Positions 42,413-50,244 of a DNA stretch of 64,000 nt are shown one piece after another. Under the pieces are notes generated by a model that was not told the DNA's origin, made no database searches, and saw only the letters and a program-made list of their open reading frames with translations. Each line of letters begins with the position of its first letter. Within the stretch, counting starts at the first letter, position 1. The stretch is from Psychroflexus maritimus (GTDB taxonomy: Bacteria > Bacteroidota > Bacteroidia > Flavobacteriales > Flavobacteriaceae). The DNA is taken from the NCBI RefSeq assembly GCF_011089875.1, contig NZ_JAANAS010000116.1, forward strand, positions 1 to 64,000, read 5' to 3'. A program made the translations under genes and the position numbers.

Positions 42413-43135
42413 TTATTTTTCTGCTTCTTGTAATTCTTTCTTTAAAAAACTAACTTCTTCGGGACTCATTTCACGGTAGGTACCTTGAGGGAAATCTAAT
42501 TTTAAGTGCATAATTCTAATGCGCGTTAGTCTTCTTACTTGGTAACCTAAAGCTTCGCACATTCTTCTAATCTGCCTGTTTAGACCTTGTGTAAGTACTA
42601 TTTTAAATTCTGTTTCACTTATTTTATCTACCTTACTTTTTTTGGTAATTGTACCTAAAATAGGCACTCCATTTTTCATGCGTTCAATAAAATCTGAAGT
42701 AATAGGTTGGTTAACTTGAACTAAATATTCTTTTTCGTTTTTATTCTTGGCTCTTAAAATCTTATTCACAATTTCGCCGTCGTTGGTTAACATGATTAAA
42801 CCTTCACTCATTTTGTCTAAACGGCCTACCGGAAAAACGCGTTTGTGGTAATTCACAAAATCAATAATATTATCTTTTTCTCTTTTTTGATCGGTGGTGC
42901 AAACTATTCCTCTTGGTTTGTTCAAAAGAAGATAGACAAATTCATTTTCTTTATCTTTTTCGCCAATTAACTGTCCGTCAACTTCAATAGAGTCGCTTGG
43001 TAAGACCTTAGTTCCTAATTCAGGATTTTTGCCATTAACTTTAATTCGTTTTTCTTCTAATAAAGCATCGGCTTTTCGTCTGGAGCAAAATCCAATTTGA
43101 GATAAGTATTTATTTATACGTACTGGTTTTTCCAT
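42413..43135 (-). CDS. rluF: rRNA pseudouridine synthase, RluF/RsuA family
   Basis: A 240-residue enzyme that isomerises uridine to pseudouridine in rRNA. An S4 RNA-binding domain (INKYLSQIGFCSRRKADALLEEKRIKVNG) leads to the catalytic core with FPVGRLDKMSEGLIMLTNDG, where the aspartate of GRLD near residue 100 is the catalytic residue. LTQGLNRQIRRMCEALGYQV near 190 is the RsuA-family motif. Sequence features fit the RluF branch (23S rRNA U2604 in E. coli) better than RluB/E, but the position cannot be proved here. It is the last gene of a three-gene minus-strand run, 4 bases after the hydrolase gene. Confidence 0.88.
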   Translation of the reverse strand: MEKPVRINKYLSQIGFCSRRKADALLEEKRIKVNGKNPELGTKVLPSDSIEVDGQLIGEKDKENEFVYLLLNKPRGIVCTTDQKREKDNIIDFVNYHKRVFPVGRLDKMSEGLIMLTNDGEIVNKILRAKNKNEKEYLVQVNQPITSDFIERMKNGVPILGTITKKSKVDKISETEFKIVLTQGLNRQIRRMCEALGYQVRRLTRIRIMHLKLDFPQGTYREMSPEEVSFLKKELQEAEK

Positions 43136-43139
43136 CTAA

Positions 43140-43976
43140 CTAAGTTAAAAAGTTTGCTATAGCTTCATTCACTTCATCTTTAGCCAATGAATGTCCTGCT
43201 CCTTCAGTAATTAAAAGCCTTGAATTGGCAAGTGCTTCATCAATCATTTTAGCTTCTTTCACCGGGACGACTTTATCGTATTTATCGTGAATTAATAAAA
43301 CAGGAATGGAAATGGATTTTACAAAACTTTGTGAGGAAAATTCAGCAAATTTATAACCAAATTTATCTTTAAAATACATTTCTACATCATTCATCAAAGA
43401 TCTTTTAAGACGCATAACCCGTTTTAAGTCGGCCATAATTTTACTCAATTCAGAAGGTGCCCCGAGGCTTACTATTTTCTTTACTTTAGAAGAGGTGTTT
43501 TTAAATTCATTAAAGAAAATGGTCATACCTCCCATACTATGCCCCACTAAGTAATCTGGTTGATAAAGCTTTATCATTTTCTTTAAGGTCTTGGCGTAAA
43601 TGGGTACGTGCAGCACTTTTCCTGTTGAATTTCCTTGTGCAGGTGAATCAAAAGCTACAATATTATACTGGTTTTTAAAATGCTCTACAAACATTTTCCA
43701 TCTTCCAGAATTGCTATCCCATCCATGAACAAGAAGTATAGTTGGCGCATTGTCTTTTTTCCAGTGATAAATTTGAATATCCACACTTCCAATTTTTAGG
43801 CTGTTGGCTTTCGCACGATTTAAAAATGCTTCGTGTTCAGGCCTAACTTTGCCTTTTCTTGGTGTACAAAAAATTCGATAGACTTTAATTACCGCTTTTT
43901 TTTTATTAATTCGGTAAATTGAATTAAGCTGAAGCCCAATGATTTTAGGGAGGTATTTATTGATTAATTTTTTCAT
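43140..43976 (-). CDS. Alpha/beta hydrolase
   Basis: A 278-residue cytoplasmic or membrane-associated hydrolase. The first 60 residues are basic and unusual. Then come the oxyanion-hole motif LLVHGWDSNSGRW, VAFDSPAQGNS, the nucleophile elbow LVGHSMGGM (Ser near residue 147), an acid in LLIHDKYDKVVP and the histidine in EGAGHSLAKDE, giving a complete catalytic triad. The substrate is unknown; esters or lipids are the default guess. It sits between a lipoprotein gene 14 bases upstream and the pseudouridine synthase gene 4 bases downstream, neither of which hints at a function. Confidence 0.88.
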   Translation of the reverse strand: MKKLINKYLPKIIGLQLNSIYRINKKKAVIKVYRIFCTPRKGKVRPEHEAFLNRAKANSLKIGSVDIQIYHWKKDNAPTILLVHGWDSNSGRWKMFVEHFKNQYNIVAFDSPAQGNSTGKVLHVPIYAKTLKKMIKLYQPDYLVGHSMGGMTIFFNEFKNTSSKVKKIVSLGAPSELSKIMADLKRVMRLKRSLMNDVEMYFKDKFGYKFAEFSSQSFVKSISIPVLLIHDKYDKVVPVKEAKMIDEALANSRLLITEGAGHSLAKDEVNEAIANFLT

Positions 43977-43990
43977 AAGTCAGGCAAAGT

Positions 43991-44536
43991 TTATTGCTCA
44001 AAATTGACCCAAAACCCTTTAATTTTAGCATCAGATGGAATTTGTGTAGCTTTTATGTTTTTTTCCATATCAAATTGAAGTTCAGAAGGAAGTTCTGTTT
44101 TTTTTATGGTAACAAAGGCATCAATTTCTTCTATAGAAACAATGACTTCAGAAATAGTAGTTTGAATACTGCTAATGGTGTAGTTTTTTTCAATCGCTTC
44201 AAATAAAGAGTTAGCATTTAAGCCGTTTTTAGTTTTGTATTGATCATCAAATATTTTAATCGATTTTATCTTAGCGTCATCATCTCTTGTTGTAGGTTCG
44301 ATTACCATTACCAATTCGCCTGCTTCATTAAAAACCTCTACATCGGCAGAAATATATTTTGAAGATGGGTCTGGATTTAAGCCTTCTAGTGTATAATTTT
44401 CAAATAAACTTTCCACTTCAGTAATTAATGTTTTATCGGTTAATACCCCAACTTTATTTTTATCAATTAAGAAAGCATTATCGGAAGAACAACTGGCGAA
44501 TAAACTAAGTAAAATAAGAACTATTAACTGACGCAT
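43991..44536 (-). CDS. Lipoprotein of unknown function
   Basis: A 181-residue lipoprotein (lipobox LFASC, Cys16). After the anchor it begins SSDNAFLIDKNKVGVLTDKTLITEVESLFENY, which looks like a small alpha/beta domain, followed by beta-rich segments such as ADVEVFNEAGELVMVIEPT and a repeat-like second half (NANSLFEAIEKNYTISSIQTTISEVIVSIEEIDAFVTI). The two halves look weakly similar, so an internal duplication is possible. No motif or family is recognised. It heads the minus-strand run with the hydrolase and pseudouridine synthase genes. Confidence 0.75.
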   Translation of the reverse strand: MRQLIVLILLSLFASCSSDNAFLIDKNKVGVLTDKTLITEVESLFENYTLEGLNPDPSSKYISADVEVFNEAGELVMVIEPTTRDDDAKIKSIKIFDDQYKTKNGLNANSLFEAIEKNYTISSIQTTISEVIVSIEEIDAFVTIKKTELPSELQFDMEKNIKATQIPSDAKIKGFWVNFEQ

Positions 44537-44938
44537 AAAAATATTTTTTGAACGCCAAAAATAAGAATTGTAAGCGAATATTAGCCTACATTTCTTATTA
44601 AACTTTAAGTAAACATGAATTAGCTGTGCTATTTTTAGTTGAAGTAGTTTAGAAAAAATAGGCTAAATTTTTCAAGCTTTTTAGTTAGGTTTTTTTCATA
44701 ATTCTATTTTTACTTAAATTGACCTACTTTTTTATAAACTTTTTACTTAAGTGGTGTTTAATTACAGTCTTAGTAGGCTAAGATTTATAAGTAGTTATTA
44801 TTCAATAAAAGCTGAATAATGCACTGCCATACGCTTAGTTTTCTTTATTTTTACCAATCTATGATTTTTTGCTTTTGTGTCTAAAAATTAGCTTAAATTC
44901 TTACTAGTTATTAAACTAAATTTTAATCCATTCAAAAA
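44537..44938. other. Gene-free region upstream of pxpA
   Basis: Very AT-rich. The sequence TTTTTACTTAA occurs near 44708 and again near 44744, and a related inverted copy (TTAAGTAAA) lies near 44606. No exact TAnnTTTG box was found near pxpA; TGCTTTTG near 44872 is one mismatch away. No gene or RNA recognised. Confidence 0.4.
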
Positions 44939-45676
44939 ATGCAACCAAAAATTGATATTAACAGCGATTTAGGTGAAGGCGGCGCTCTTGATGCTTCTAT
45001 TATGCCGTTTATAAGTTCTTGCAATATTGCTTGCGGAGGTCATGCAGGGAACATTAAGTCAATGCAGGCTAGTCTTGATTTAGCCAAGAAAAATAACCTT
45101 AAAATTGGTGCCCATCCTTCGTATAAAGATTTTGAAAATTTTGGTCGTAAGTCTATTAAAATCTCCTCTTTAAAGTTATATACCGATTTGGCTTTTCAGT
45201 TAGAAAATTTTCACGAAATAGCCAGCAAAAATAAGTTGACAGTTAATCATTGGAAACCTCATGGCGCATTATATAACGATTTGTTTTTTGATGAAGCTAA
45301 AGCTGAAGTGATTTTAGAGCTGTTTTATGATTTTGGATTTGAAGGTGAATTATACGTTGCTCCTGGTTCAAAAATGAAAGAACTTGCTTTACAAGAAGGA
45401 TTTAAAATAAGCACTGAAGCTTTTGCCGATAGAAACTATCAAAGCAATTTACAATTAGTACCTAGAAGTTTGCCCAAAGCTGTTATTACATCACCAGAAG
45501 TTATTGCAGAGCGACTTTTAAAAATGATACTTACCAAACAAGTAATTAGTTTAGAGGGGGAAATTATAGACTTTGATTTCCAAACAGTTTGTTTGCATAG
45601 TGATACTCCAAACGCAATTCAAATTGCATCGTGTATTCATAAAACCTTACAAAAAAACAATATTCAAATTGGTTAA
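44939..45676 (+). CDS. pxpA: 5-oxoprolinase subunit A (LamB/YcsF family)
   Basis: A 245-residue subunit of the ATP-dependent bacterial 5-oxoprolinase, which opens 5-oxoproline (pyroglutamate, a damage product of glutamine) to glutamate. Family motifs include DINSDLGEGGALDASIMPFISSCNIACGGHAG at the N-terminus, LKIGAHPSYKDFENFGR near 56, and FADRNYQSNLQLVPRS near 160. VCLHSDTPNA near 218 is the late conserved motif. Subunits B and C follow directly, so the complete enzyme is encoded. The next gene starts by TTG overlapping the pxpA stop. Confidence 0.95.
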   Translation: MQPKIDINSDLGEGGALDASIMPFISSCNIACGGHAGNIKSMQASLDLAKKNNLKIGAHPSYKDFENFGRKSIKISSLKLYTDLAFQLENFHEIASKNKLTVNHWKPHGALYNDLFFDEAKAEVILELFYDFGFEGELYVAPGSKMKELALQEGFKISTEAFADRNYQSNLQLVPRSLPKAVITSPEVIAERLLKMILTKQVISLEGEIIDFDFQTVCLHSDTPNAIQIASCIHKTLQKNNIQIG

Positions 45677-46373
45677 TTACAATTACCATATACAGGATTT
45701 CTTTAAACTGAATAATCAATTTTTATTAATTCAGCTAAAACAGGAAATAAGCCCATCAAACTTACAAGCCATTTTACACATAAAAAGTAAAATTGAAAAG
45801 CTTTTTCCTGCTGCTTATGTGTATTTTACTTATGCAGAAATTGGTGTACGATTTCCTTATTTTGAAGACATAAATGAAAAGCTTGAACAGTTAAAAGAAG
45901 TTTTTTTATCAACTGAAGAAGAAGCCTTAAATCTATCTTTAACCTCAAAAACCATTGAAGTTCCCGTTTGTTATTCTCCTGAAATAGCTCCTGATTTAGG
46001 CTATTTTTTAAAACATAAAAAACTGTCTTTAGAGGAGTTAATTGAATTACATACTTCTCCTCAATACCTTGTTTATTTCATTGGTTTTTTACCAGGCTTT
46101 TTGTACTTAGGAGGCTTGAATAAAAAATTATTTTTCCCTAGAAAAAACACCCCTTCACCAACTATTGAAGCTGGAAGTGTGGGGATAGGTTATGAACAAA
46201 CGGGTATTTACCCTCAAGATAGTCCTGGCGGATGGCACATTATAGGCAAAACTCCACAGCAATTATTTGATGCTAGTGCAACAAAACCAGTTGATTTTCA
46301 AGCGGGTAATAAGCTCAAGTTTAAATCGATTAGCCTAGACGAATACAAATCTCTTACTACTAAGAACTCATGA
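45669..46373 (+). CDS. pxpB: 5-oxoprolinase subunit B (KipI family)
   Basis: About 234 residues. The open frame extends back to 45573 within pxpA, but the upstream part is not KipI-like. The TTG at 45669 overlapping the pxpA stop gives the proper beginning VNYNYHIQDFFKLNNQFLLIQL. Strong family motifs are YFIGFLPGFLYLGGL and, about 25 residues later, EAGSVGIGYEQTGIYPQDSP followed by GGWHIIGKTP. Together with subunit C it forms the ATP-using part of 5-oxoprolinase. KipI homologues also inhibit a sporulation kinase in Bacillus, but nothing here suggests that. It overlaps pxpC by 4 bases (ATGA). Confidence 0.93.
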   Translation: MVNYNYHIQDFFKLNNQFLLIQLKQEISPSNLQAILHIKSKIEKLFPAAYVYFTYAEIGVRFPYFEDINEKLEQLKEVFLSTEEEALNLSLTSKTIEVPVCYSPEIAPDLGYFLKHKKLSLEELIELHTSPQYLVYFIGFLPGFLYLGGLNKKLFFPRKNTPSPTIEAGSVGIGYEQTGIYPQDSPGGWHIIGKTPQQLFDASATKPVDFQAGNKLKFKSISLDEYKSLTTKNS

Positions 46374-47236
46374 AAAGTATAGAAGTTATTTCGCCTGGAA
46401 TGCACACTAGTTTTCAGGATTTAGGTAGAGCAGATTATGCTCATTTAGGTTGTCCTGTAGCTGGAATTATGGACGAATATCATGCCAAGTTAGCCAATAC
46501 GCTTGTGCAAAATTCGGTAAAAGAGGCGGTTTTAGAAATAAGCCTGAAAGGGCCAGAATTAAAGTTTTTACATTCAGCCTTAATTTGTGTAACTGGATTA
46601 GGAGCTGAGGTTTTTGTAAATGGGCAGCAGAAGAAAATTAATTTTGCTTTTGTTGTGAAAGGCGGCGATGTTTTAGAGATTTCAAGAATTACTCAAGGAA
46701 ATCGAGTTTATTTTGCAGTTCATGGTGGTTTTAATGTAGTGCATACTTTAGGAAGTGCTTCGCATTTTCATCCTTTAACAAAGCACCTAAAGCTTCAAAA
46801 GAATCAAGAAATACAGTTAAACAAAGTAAGTTTAGAGTTCAATAAACTTCATTTGAATGCTCATGTTTCAGTAGAAAATCAACATTATTTTTTATCTGAG
46901 ATTGAAGTTGAAAAAGGGCCAGAATTTAAGCAGTATGCCAAGCAACTTTTACCTCAATTAAAGACGGGCGAATTTCAAGTAAGTAAAAAATCTAACCGAA
47001 TGGGAATTGAATTACTTCCTGCATTGAAGTTAACTTCACATTCTATTTTAACCAATGTAATCCAACCGGGTTGTGTTCAATTAACACCTTCAGGAAAATT
47101 GATTGTTTTAATGAAAGATGCACAAGTTAGCGGAGGTTACCCAAGAGTACTGGTTTTTCCACAGCGTTCTATGGATGTCTTGAGCCAAAAAAGAGTAGGA
47201 GAGAAGCTTTATTTGTGCTTCAAACAAGAGACTTAA
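46370..47236 (+). CDS. pxpC: 5-oxoprolinase subunit C (KipA family)
   Basis: A 288-residue protein of the carboxyltransferase/biotin-dependent allophanate hydrolase-like fold that completes 5-oxoprolinase. It begins IEVISPGMHTSFQDLGRADYAHLGCPVAGIMDEYHAKLAN, and later shows VYFAVHGGF near residue 120, FQVSKKSNRMGIEL near 202 and VQLTPSGKLIVLMKDAQVSGGYPRV near 238, all typical of KipA proteins. The start overlaps the pxpB stop by 4 bases. No transporter gene for 5-oxoproline is adjacent, unlike in some bacteria, so the enzyme probably serves internal damage repair. Confidence 0.94.
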   Translation: MKSIEVISPGMHTSFQDLGRADYAHLGCPVAGIMDEYHAKLANTLVQNSVKEAVLEISLKGPELKFLHSALICVTGLGAEVFVNGQQKKINFAFVVKGGDVLEISRITQGNRVYFAVHGGFNVVHTLGSASHFHPLTKHLKLQKNQEIQLNKVSLEFNKLHLNAHVSVENQHYFLSEIEVEKGPEFKQYAKQLLPQLKTGEFQVSKKSNRMGIELLPALKLTSHSILTNVIQPGCVQLTPSGKLIVLMKDAQVSGGYPRVLVFPQRSMDVLSQKRVGEKLYLCFKQET

Positions 47237-47300
47237 CTAAGGATTTATTCAGTCTAGGTATTTAAATCTTCTTTTACTTTCCTTTTCTTTAAGTATTAAT

Positions 47301-47308
47301 TAAATTTG
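47301..47308 (+). promoter_or_regulatory. -7 promoter element of ruvX
   Basis: TAAATTTG, an exact TAnnTTTG match, 19 bases before the ruvX start. Confidence 0.5.
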
Positions 47309-47327
47309 TGCCGTAGAAAAAGAAAAG

Positions 47328-47735
47328 ATGGCAAAAATAATGGCCTTAGATTTTGGAATGAAGCGAACTGGAATTGCCATTTCTGACGATTTAAAGATGG
47401 TAGCTTCAGGTTTAAAAACAGTAGAAACGAAAGATTTGATGCGTTTTTTAGAAAGCTTTATTCCAGAAGAAGAAGTAGATACTTTGGTAGTGGGAGCACC
47501 ATTTCATACCGATGGAACGCCTACCGCTCTAGAAACCAATATCACTTATTTTATTGAGGATTTTTCGGTTTTATTTCCGCAGATTAAAATAGAACGTATA
47601 GACGAAAGATTTACTTCTAAAATGGCGGTTCAAAGCCTAATTGATGGCGGTATGAAAAAGAAAAAACGAAGAGAAAAAGGAGCTATAGACCAAATGAGCG
47701 CCACCATTATTTTACAATCTTATATGTACAATTAA
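47328..47735 (+). CDS. ruvX: Holliday junction resolvase-like protein RuvX/YqgF
   Basis: A 135-residue RNase H-fold nuclease. The first acidic residue lies in MALDFGMKRTGIAISDD, the second motif is TLVVGAPFHTDGT, and the third is IERIDERFTSKMA, with a late conserved DQMSATIILQSY. In other bacteria YqgF matures 16S rRNA and processes antitermination complexes; DNA resolvase activity was also proposed. Length is standard. It is followed by def with a 12-base gap, and ruvX-def pairing is common in Bacteroidetes, in my recollection. A promoter box lies just upstream. Confidence 0.92.
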   Translation: MAKIMALDFGMKRTGIAISDDLKMVASGLKTVETKDLMRFLESFIPEEEVDTLVVGAPFHTDGTPTALETNITYFIEDFSVLFPQIKIERIDERFTSKMAVQSLIDGGMKKKKRREKGAIDQMSATIILQSYMYN

Positions 47736-47747
47736 AATTCGAAAATT

Positions 47748-48338
47748 ATGATTCTTCCTATAGTTGCCTACGGAAACCCAGTGTTAAAAAAGAAAGCTAA
47801 AGAAATAGACCAAGACTATCCCGAGCTTAACACACTGATAGATAATATGTGGGAAACCATGTACAATGCGCATGGAGTAGGTTTAGCTGCCCCACAAATT
47901 GGCTTACCTATTCGGTTGTTTATTGTTGATGCAAGTCCGTTTGCTGAAGATGAAGACTTAAACGAAGCAGAAAAACAGCAGTTAAAATCGTTCAAAAAGA
48001 CTTTTATTAATCCAAAAATTCTAGTAGAAGAAGGAGACGAGTGGGATTTTAACGAAGGTTGTTTGAGTATCCCTAATGTTAGGGAGGATGTGTTTAGAAA
48101 ACCTGATATAGTAATTGAGTATTTGGACCAAAATTTTAATCAGCAAAAAGAGGAATTATCAGGATTAGCCGCAAGAGTTGTTCAACATGAATATGACCAC
48201 ATAGAAGGAATTCTTTTTACAGACCATCTTTCAAGTTTAAAAAAACGATTAATTAAAGGAAAACTTAAAGCTATAGAAAAAGGAAAAGTAGATATTGACT
48301 ACAAAATGAAGTTTCCACTAGCCAATAAAAGAAGGTAA
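47748..48338 (+). CDS. def: Peptide deformylase
   Basis: A metallohydrolase that removes the formyl group from the N-terminal methionine of nascent proteins. The three family motifs are complete: GVGLAAPQIG (residues 43-52), EGCLSIP (103-109, metal ligand Cys105) and HEYDH (147-151, two ligand histidines and catalytic Glu148). At 196 residues it is slightly longer than the E. coli enzyme because of an acidic insertion (SPFAEDEDLNEAEKQQ, about 63-78), common in Bacteroidetes. It follows ruvX in the same unit. Confidence 0.97.
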   Translation: MILPIVAYGNPVLKKKAKEIDQDYPELNTLIDNMWETMYNAHGVGLAAPQIGLPIRLFIVDASPFAEDEDLNEAEKQQLKSFKKTFINPKILVEEGDEWDFNEGCLSIPNVREDVFRKPDIVIEYLDQNFNQQKEELSGLAARVVQHEYDHIEGILFTDHLSSLKKRLIKGKLKAIEKGKVDIDYKMKFPLANKRR

Positions 48339-48362
48339 AAATCATTTTTTTACTCATTTGAT

Positions 48363-48393
48363 TTTGCCAACAAATTAAGAGGTTGCATATTTG
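48363..48393 (+). promoter_or_regulatory. Promoter of the DUF5606 gene
   Basis: TTTG at 48363-48366, 19 bases, then CATATTTG at 48386-48393. The -7 box differs from TAnnTTTG only at the first base. Good spacing. Confidence 0.5.
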
Positions 48394-48419
48394 CGCACCA
48401 AAAACAATAAAACAGATAA

Positions 48420-48869
48420 ATGAACTTCGATAAAATACTATCTATTGCTGGTCGCCCTGGTCTATGGGAAATTAAAGCACAAACAAGAAATGGCGTTGTT
48501 GCTCAATCTTTAGTTGACGGAAAAAAACTTCCCGTTAATATTCAAAACAATATTAGTATTTTGGCAGAAATTGCTATTTATACCTATACTGAAGAAGTTC
48601 CACTTAGAGAAGTTTTTCAGGCTATAGGAGAGAAAAACAACTTTAAAAAAACCATTTCTCATAAATCATCTAAAACAGAATTGGAAGATTTATTTCAAGA
48701 AATTTTACCTGAATACGATGAAGACCGTGTGTATGCAAGCGACATAAAAAAAATCATACAGTGGTATAACTTGTTGGTAGAAAAAGGAATAATCGATTTT
48801 TCTAAGGAGGAAGAAGAAGCCAACCAAGAAGAAGAAAATAAAAAAGAAGAAAGTAAAAAGGAAAATTAA
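48420..48869 (+). CDS. DUF5606 family protein
   Basis: A 149-residue cytoplasmic protein restricted, as far as I know, to Bacteroidetes. It starts MNFDKILSIAGRPGLWEIKAQTRNGVVAQSLVDGKKLPV, which looks like a small beta-barrel, then a helical part with EISIYTYTEEVPL-like AEIAIYTYTEEVPLREVFQAI, and a highly charged Glu/Lys tail from about 130. The function is unknown. The conserved core resembles small nucleic-acid-binding folds, but that is only an impression. It has its own promoter and a perfect palindromic terminator, shared with the convergent YkgJ gene. Confidence 0.88.
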   Translation: MNFDKILSIAGRPGLWEIKAQTRNGVVAQSLVDGKKLPVNIQNNISILAEIAIYTYTEEVPLREVFQAIGEKNNFKKTISHKSSKTELEDLFQEILPEYDEDRVYASDIKKIIQWYNLLVEKGIIDFSKEEEEANQEEENKKEESKKEN

Positions 48870-48901
48870 AGTATAGCTTCCTCAGACGAAATGAGCTTAT
48901 A

Positions 48902-48939
48902 AATACAACCAGTTATTTTTAAAAATAACTGGTTGTATT
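48902..48939. terminator. Bidirectional palindromic terminator
   Basis: Two 19-base arms, AATACAACCAGTTATTTTT (48902-48920) and its exact complement (48921-48939), make a 38-base perfect palindrome. It lies between convergent genes. Confidence 0.85.
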
Positions 48940-49016
48940 ATTTTTAATTGAAGCTTTGATTTTATACTAAAGATACCAATTTAGCATTAGCTTTACTCAC
49001 AGAATAAAAAAAGAAG

Positions 49017-49508
49017 TTACTTAATTTTTTCTTGCATCTTTTCTACAATATTATAAGCAGCGGGACAGATGGCTACATTTTTTTGCGTTAGATTGGTAAT
49101 TTGATGAAATTTTTTGCGATTAGTATGCGGAAATTCAGCGCAAGCCTTGGGTCTTTGTTCGTAAATTAAACAAGTATTGTCTGGAAGCAAAAAAGTACAC
49201 GGCACTTGTTGTAAAACATAATCCTTGTCTTCATCAATTTGTAGGTACGTATCAATAAAAACTTGGGGTTTCATTTTTAAAAACTTACTTATTCTAATAA
49301 TATCTTTTTCAGTAAATAGAGGACCAGTTGTCTTACAACAATTAGCACAATTTAAACAATTAGTTTTTTCAAACTCTTCGTCGTGTAAATCCTGCATGAT
49401 TAGATCTAAGTTTTTTGGCGGCTTTTTTTTCAGCTTTTTAAAAAACTTTGCTCTTTCATTATGTGTATCTTTGGCGCGTTGAGGTAAATTCTTTAAAACT
49501 TCTTTCAT
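49017..49508 (-). CDS. YkgJ-family zinc/iron-chelating cysteine-cluster protein
   Basis: A 163-residue protein with the YkgJ cysteine cluster: TNCLNCANCCKTTGPLFTEKDI near residue 54, a further cysteine in VPCTFLLPDNTCLIYEQRPKACAEFPH, and a last one near AICPAAYN. The eight or so cysteines probably hold a metal or iron-sulfur cluster. Function is unknown. Its start codon overlaps that of the divergent methyltransferase gene (sequence CATG). On its strand a promoter with TTTG (49544-49541), 20 bases and TAGTTTTG (49520-49513) lies inside the methyltransferase gene, leaving only about 4 bases before the ATG. Confidence 0.9.
   Translation of the reverse strand: MKEVLKNLPQRAKDTHNERAKFFKKLKKKPPKNLDLIMQDLHDEEFEKTNCLNCANCCKTTGPLFTEKDIIRISKFLKMKPQVFIDTYLQIDEDKDYVLQQVPCTFLLPDNTCLIYEQRPKACAEFPHTNRKKFHQITNLTQKNVAICPAAYNIVEKMQEKIK
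49465..49472 (+). promoter_or_regulatory. -7 box of the methyltransferase gene, inside the divergent gene
   Basis: TATCTTTG lies within the ykgJ-like coding region, with TTTG 15 bases earlier (49446-49449). The spacing is a little short. Confidence 0.4.
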
Positions 49509-50244
49509 GGAGCAAAACTACTTATCAAATTTAATAGTACCAAAACAAAAAGATGTTTTTGGCCAAGCCGCATTAGATTTTTTTAAAACCAAGCAAGTTA
49601 AAGACATTCACGTGTTTGCAGAAAATTTTGAACCAGATTATATTCCGGTAGATTATCTGTTTAGAGCTTTTGATGAAATGCCAATTTTAGAACGAAAAGC
49701 CTTAGCCAATGCTTCTGGAAATGTATTAGATGTTGGAGCAGGGGTAGGAAGTCACTCGCTTTATTTACAAAATAAATTACATCTAAATGTAAAAGCCATA
49801 GACCAATCTCCTGGCTCAATAGAAGTCGCTAAAATGAGAGGCGTAAAGCAAGTTGAGCTAACCAACTTCTTTAACTTTTCAGCTACTGAAAAATTTGATA
49901 CTTTATTAATGCTTATGAACGGCATTGGAATTGTTGGAACTTTAGCCTTTTTACCTAATTTTTTTGAACAGGTAAAAAAGCTACTTCTACCTCACGGAAA
50001 ACTAATCTTAGATTCTTCAGATTTAGTTTATTTGTTTGATAAAGAGGAGCTTAATGAAAAACCTACTTATTACGGAGAAATGCGCTATCAAATTGGCTAT
50101 GAAACCATTTTTTCAGATGAATTTGACTGGCTGTATATTAGTTTTGAAGAGCTTAAAAAGCAAGCTAAATTAAACGGGTTCTCTTGTCATTTATTGGCCT
50201 CTGGTGCGCATTATGATTACCTGGCAGAATTGAAACCTATTTGA
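49507..50244 (+). CDS. Class I SAM-dependent methyltransferase
   Basis: A 245-residue enzyme with a Rossmann-like SAM-binding core. Motif I is GNVLDVGAGVGSHSLYL near residue 74, and VKAIDQSPGSIEVAKMRG follows as motif II. A helical N-terminal part (FGQAALDFFKTKQVKDIHVFAENFEPDYIPVDYLFRAF) precedes the core. The substrate is unknown. The start codon shares bases with the start of the divergent YkgJ-like gene, and its 3' end overlaps the convergent reductase gene by 8 bases. Neither neighbour reveals the target molecule. Confidence 0.88.
   Translation: MEQNYLSNLIVPKQKDVFGQAALDFFKTKQVKDIHVFAENFEPDYIPVDYLFRAFDEMPILERKALANASGNVLDVGAGVGSHSLYLQNKLHLNVKAIDQSPGSIEVAKMRGVKQVELTNFFNFSATEKFDTLLMLMNGIGIVGTLAFLPNFFEQVKKLLLPHGKLILDSSDLVYLFDKEELNEKPTYYGEMRYQIGYETIFSDEFDWLYISFEELKKQAKLNGFSCHLLASGAHYDYLAELKPI
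49513..49544 (-). promoter_or_regulatory. Promoter of the YkgJ-like gene, inside the divergent gene
   Basis: On the minus strand: TTTG (49544-49541), 20 bases, TAGTTTTG (49520-49513), then CTCC and the ATG. TAAATTTG (49533-49526) is a second box. Confidence 0.5.

Noticed and set aside
45573-45668. Longer N-terminus of PxpB
   Set aside because: The stretch lies entirely inside pxpA and has no KipI-like sequence; the TTG at 45669 fits better.
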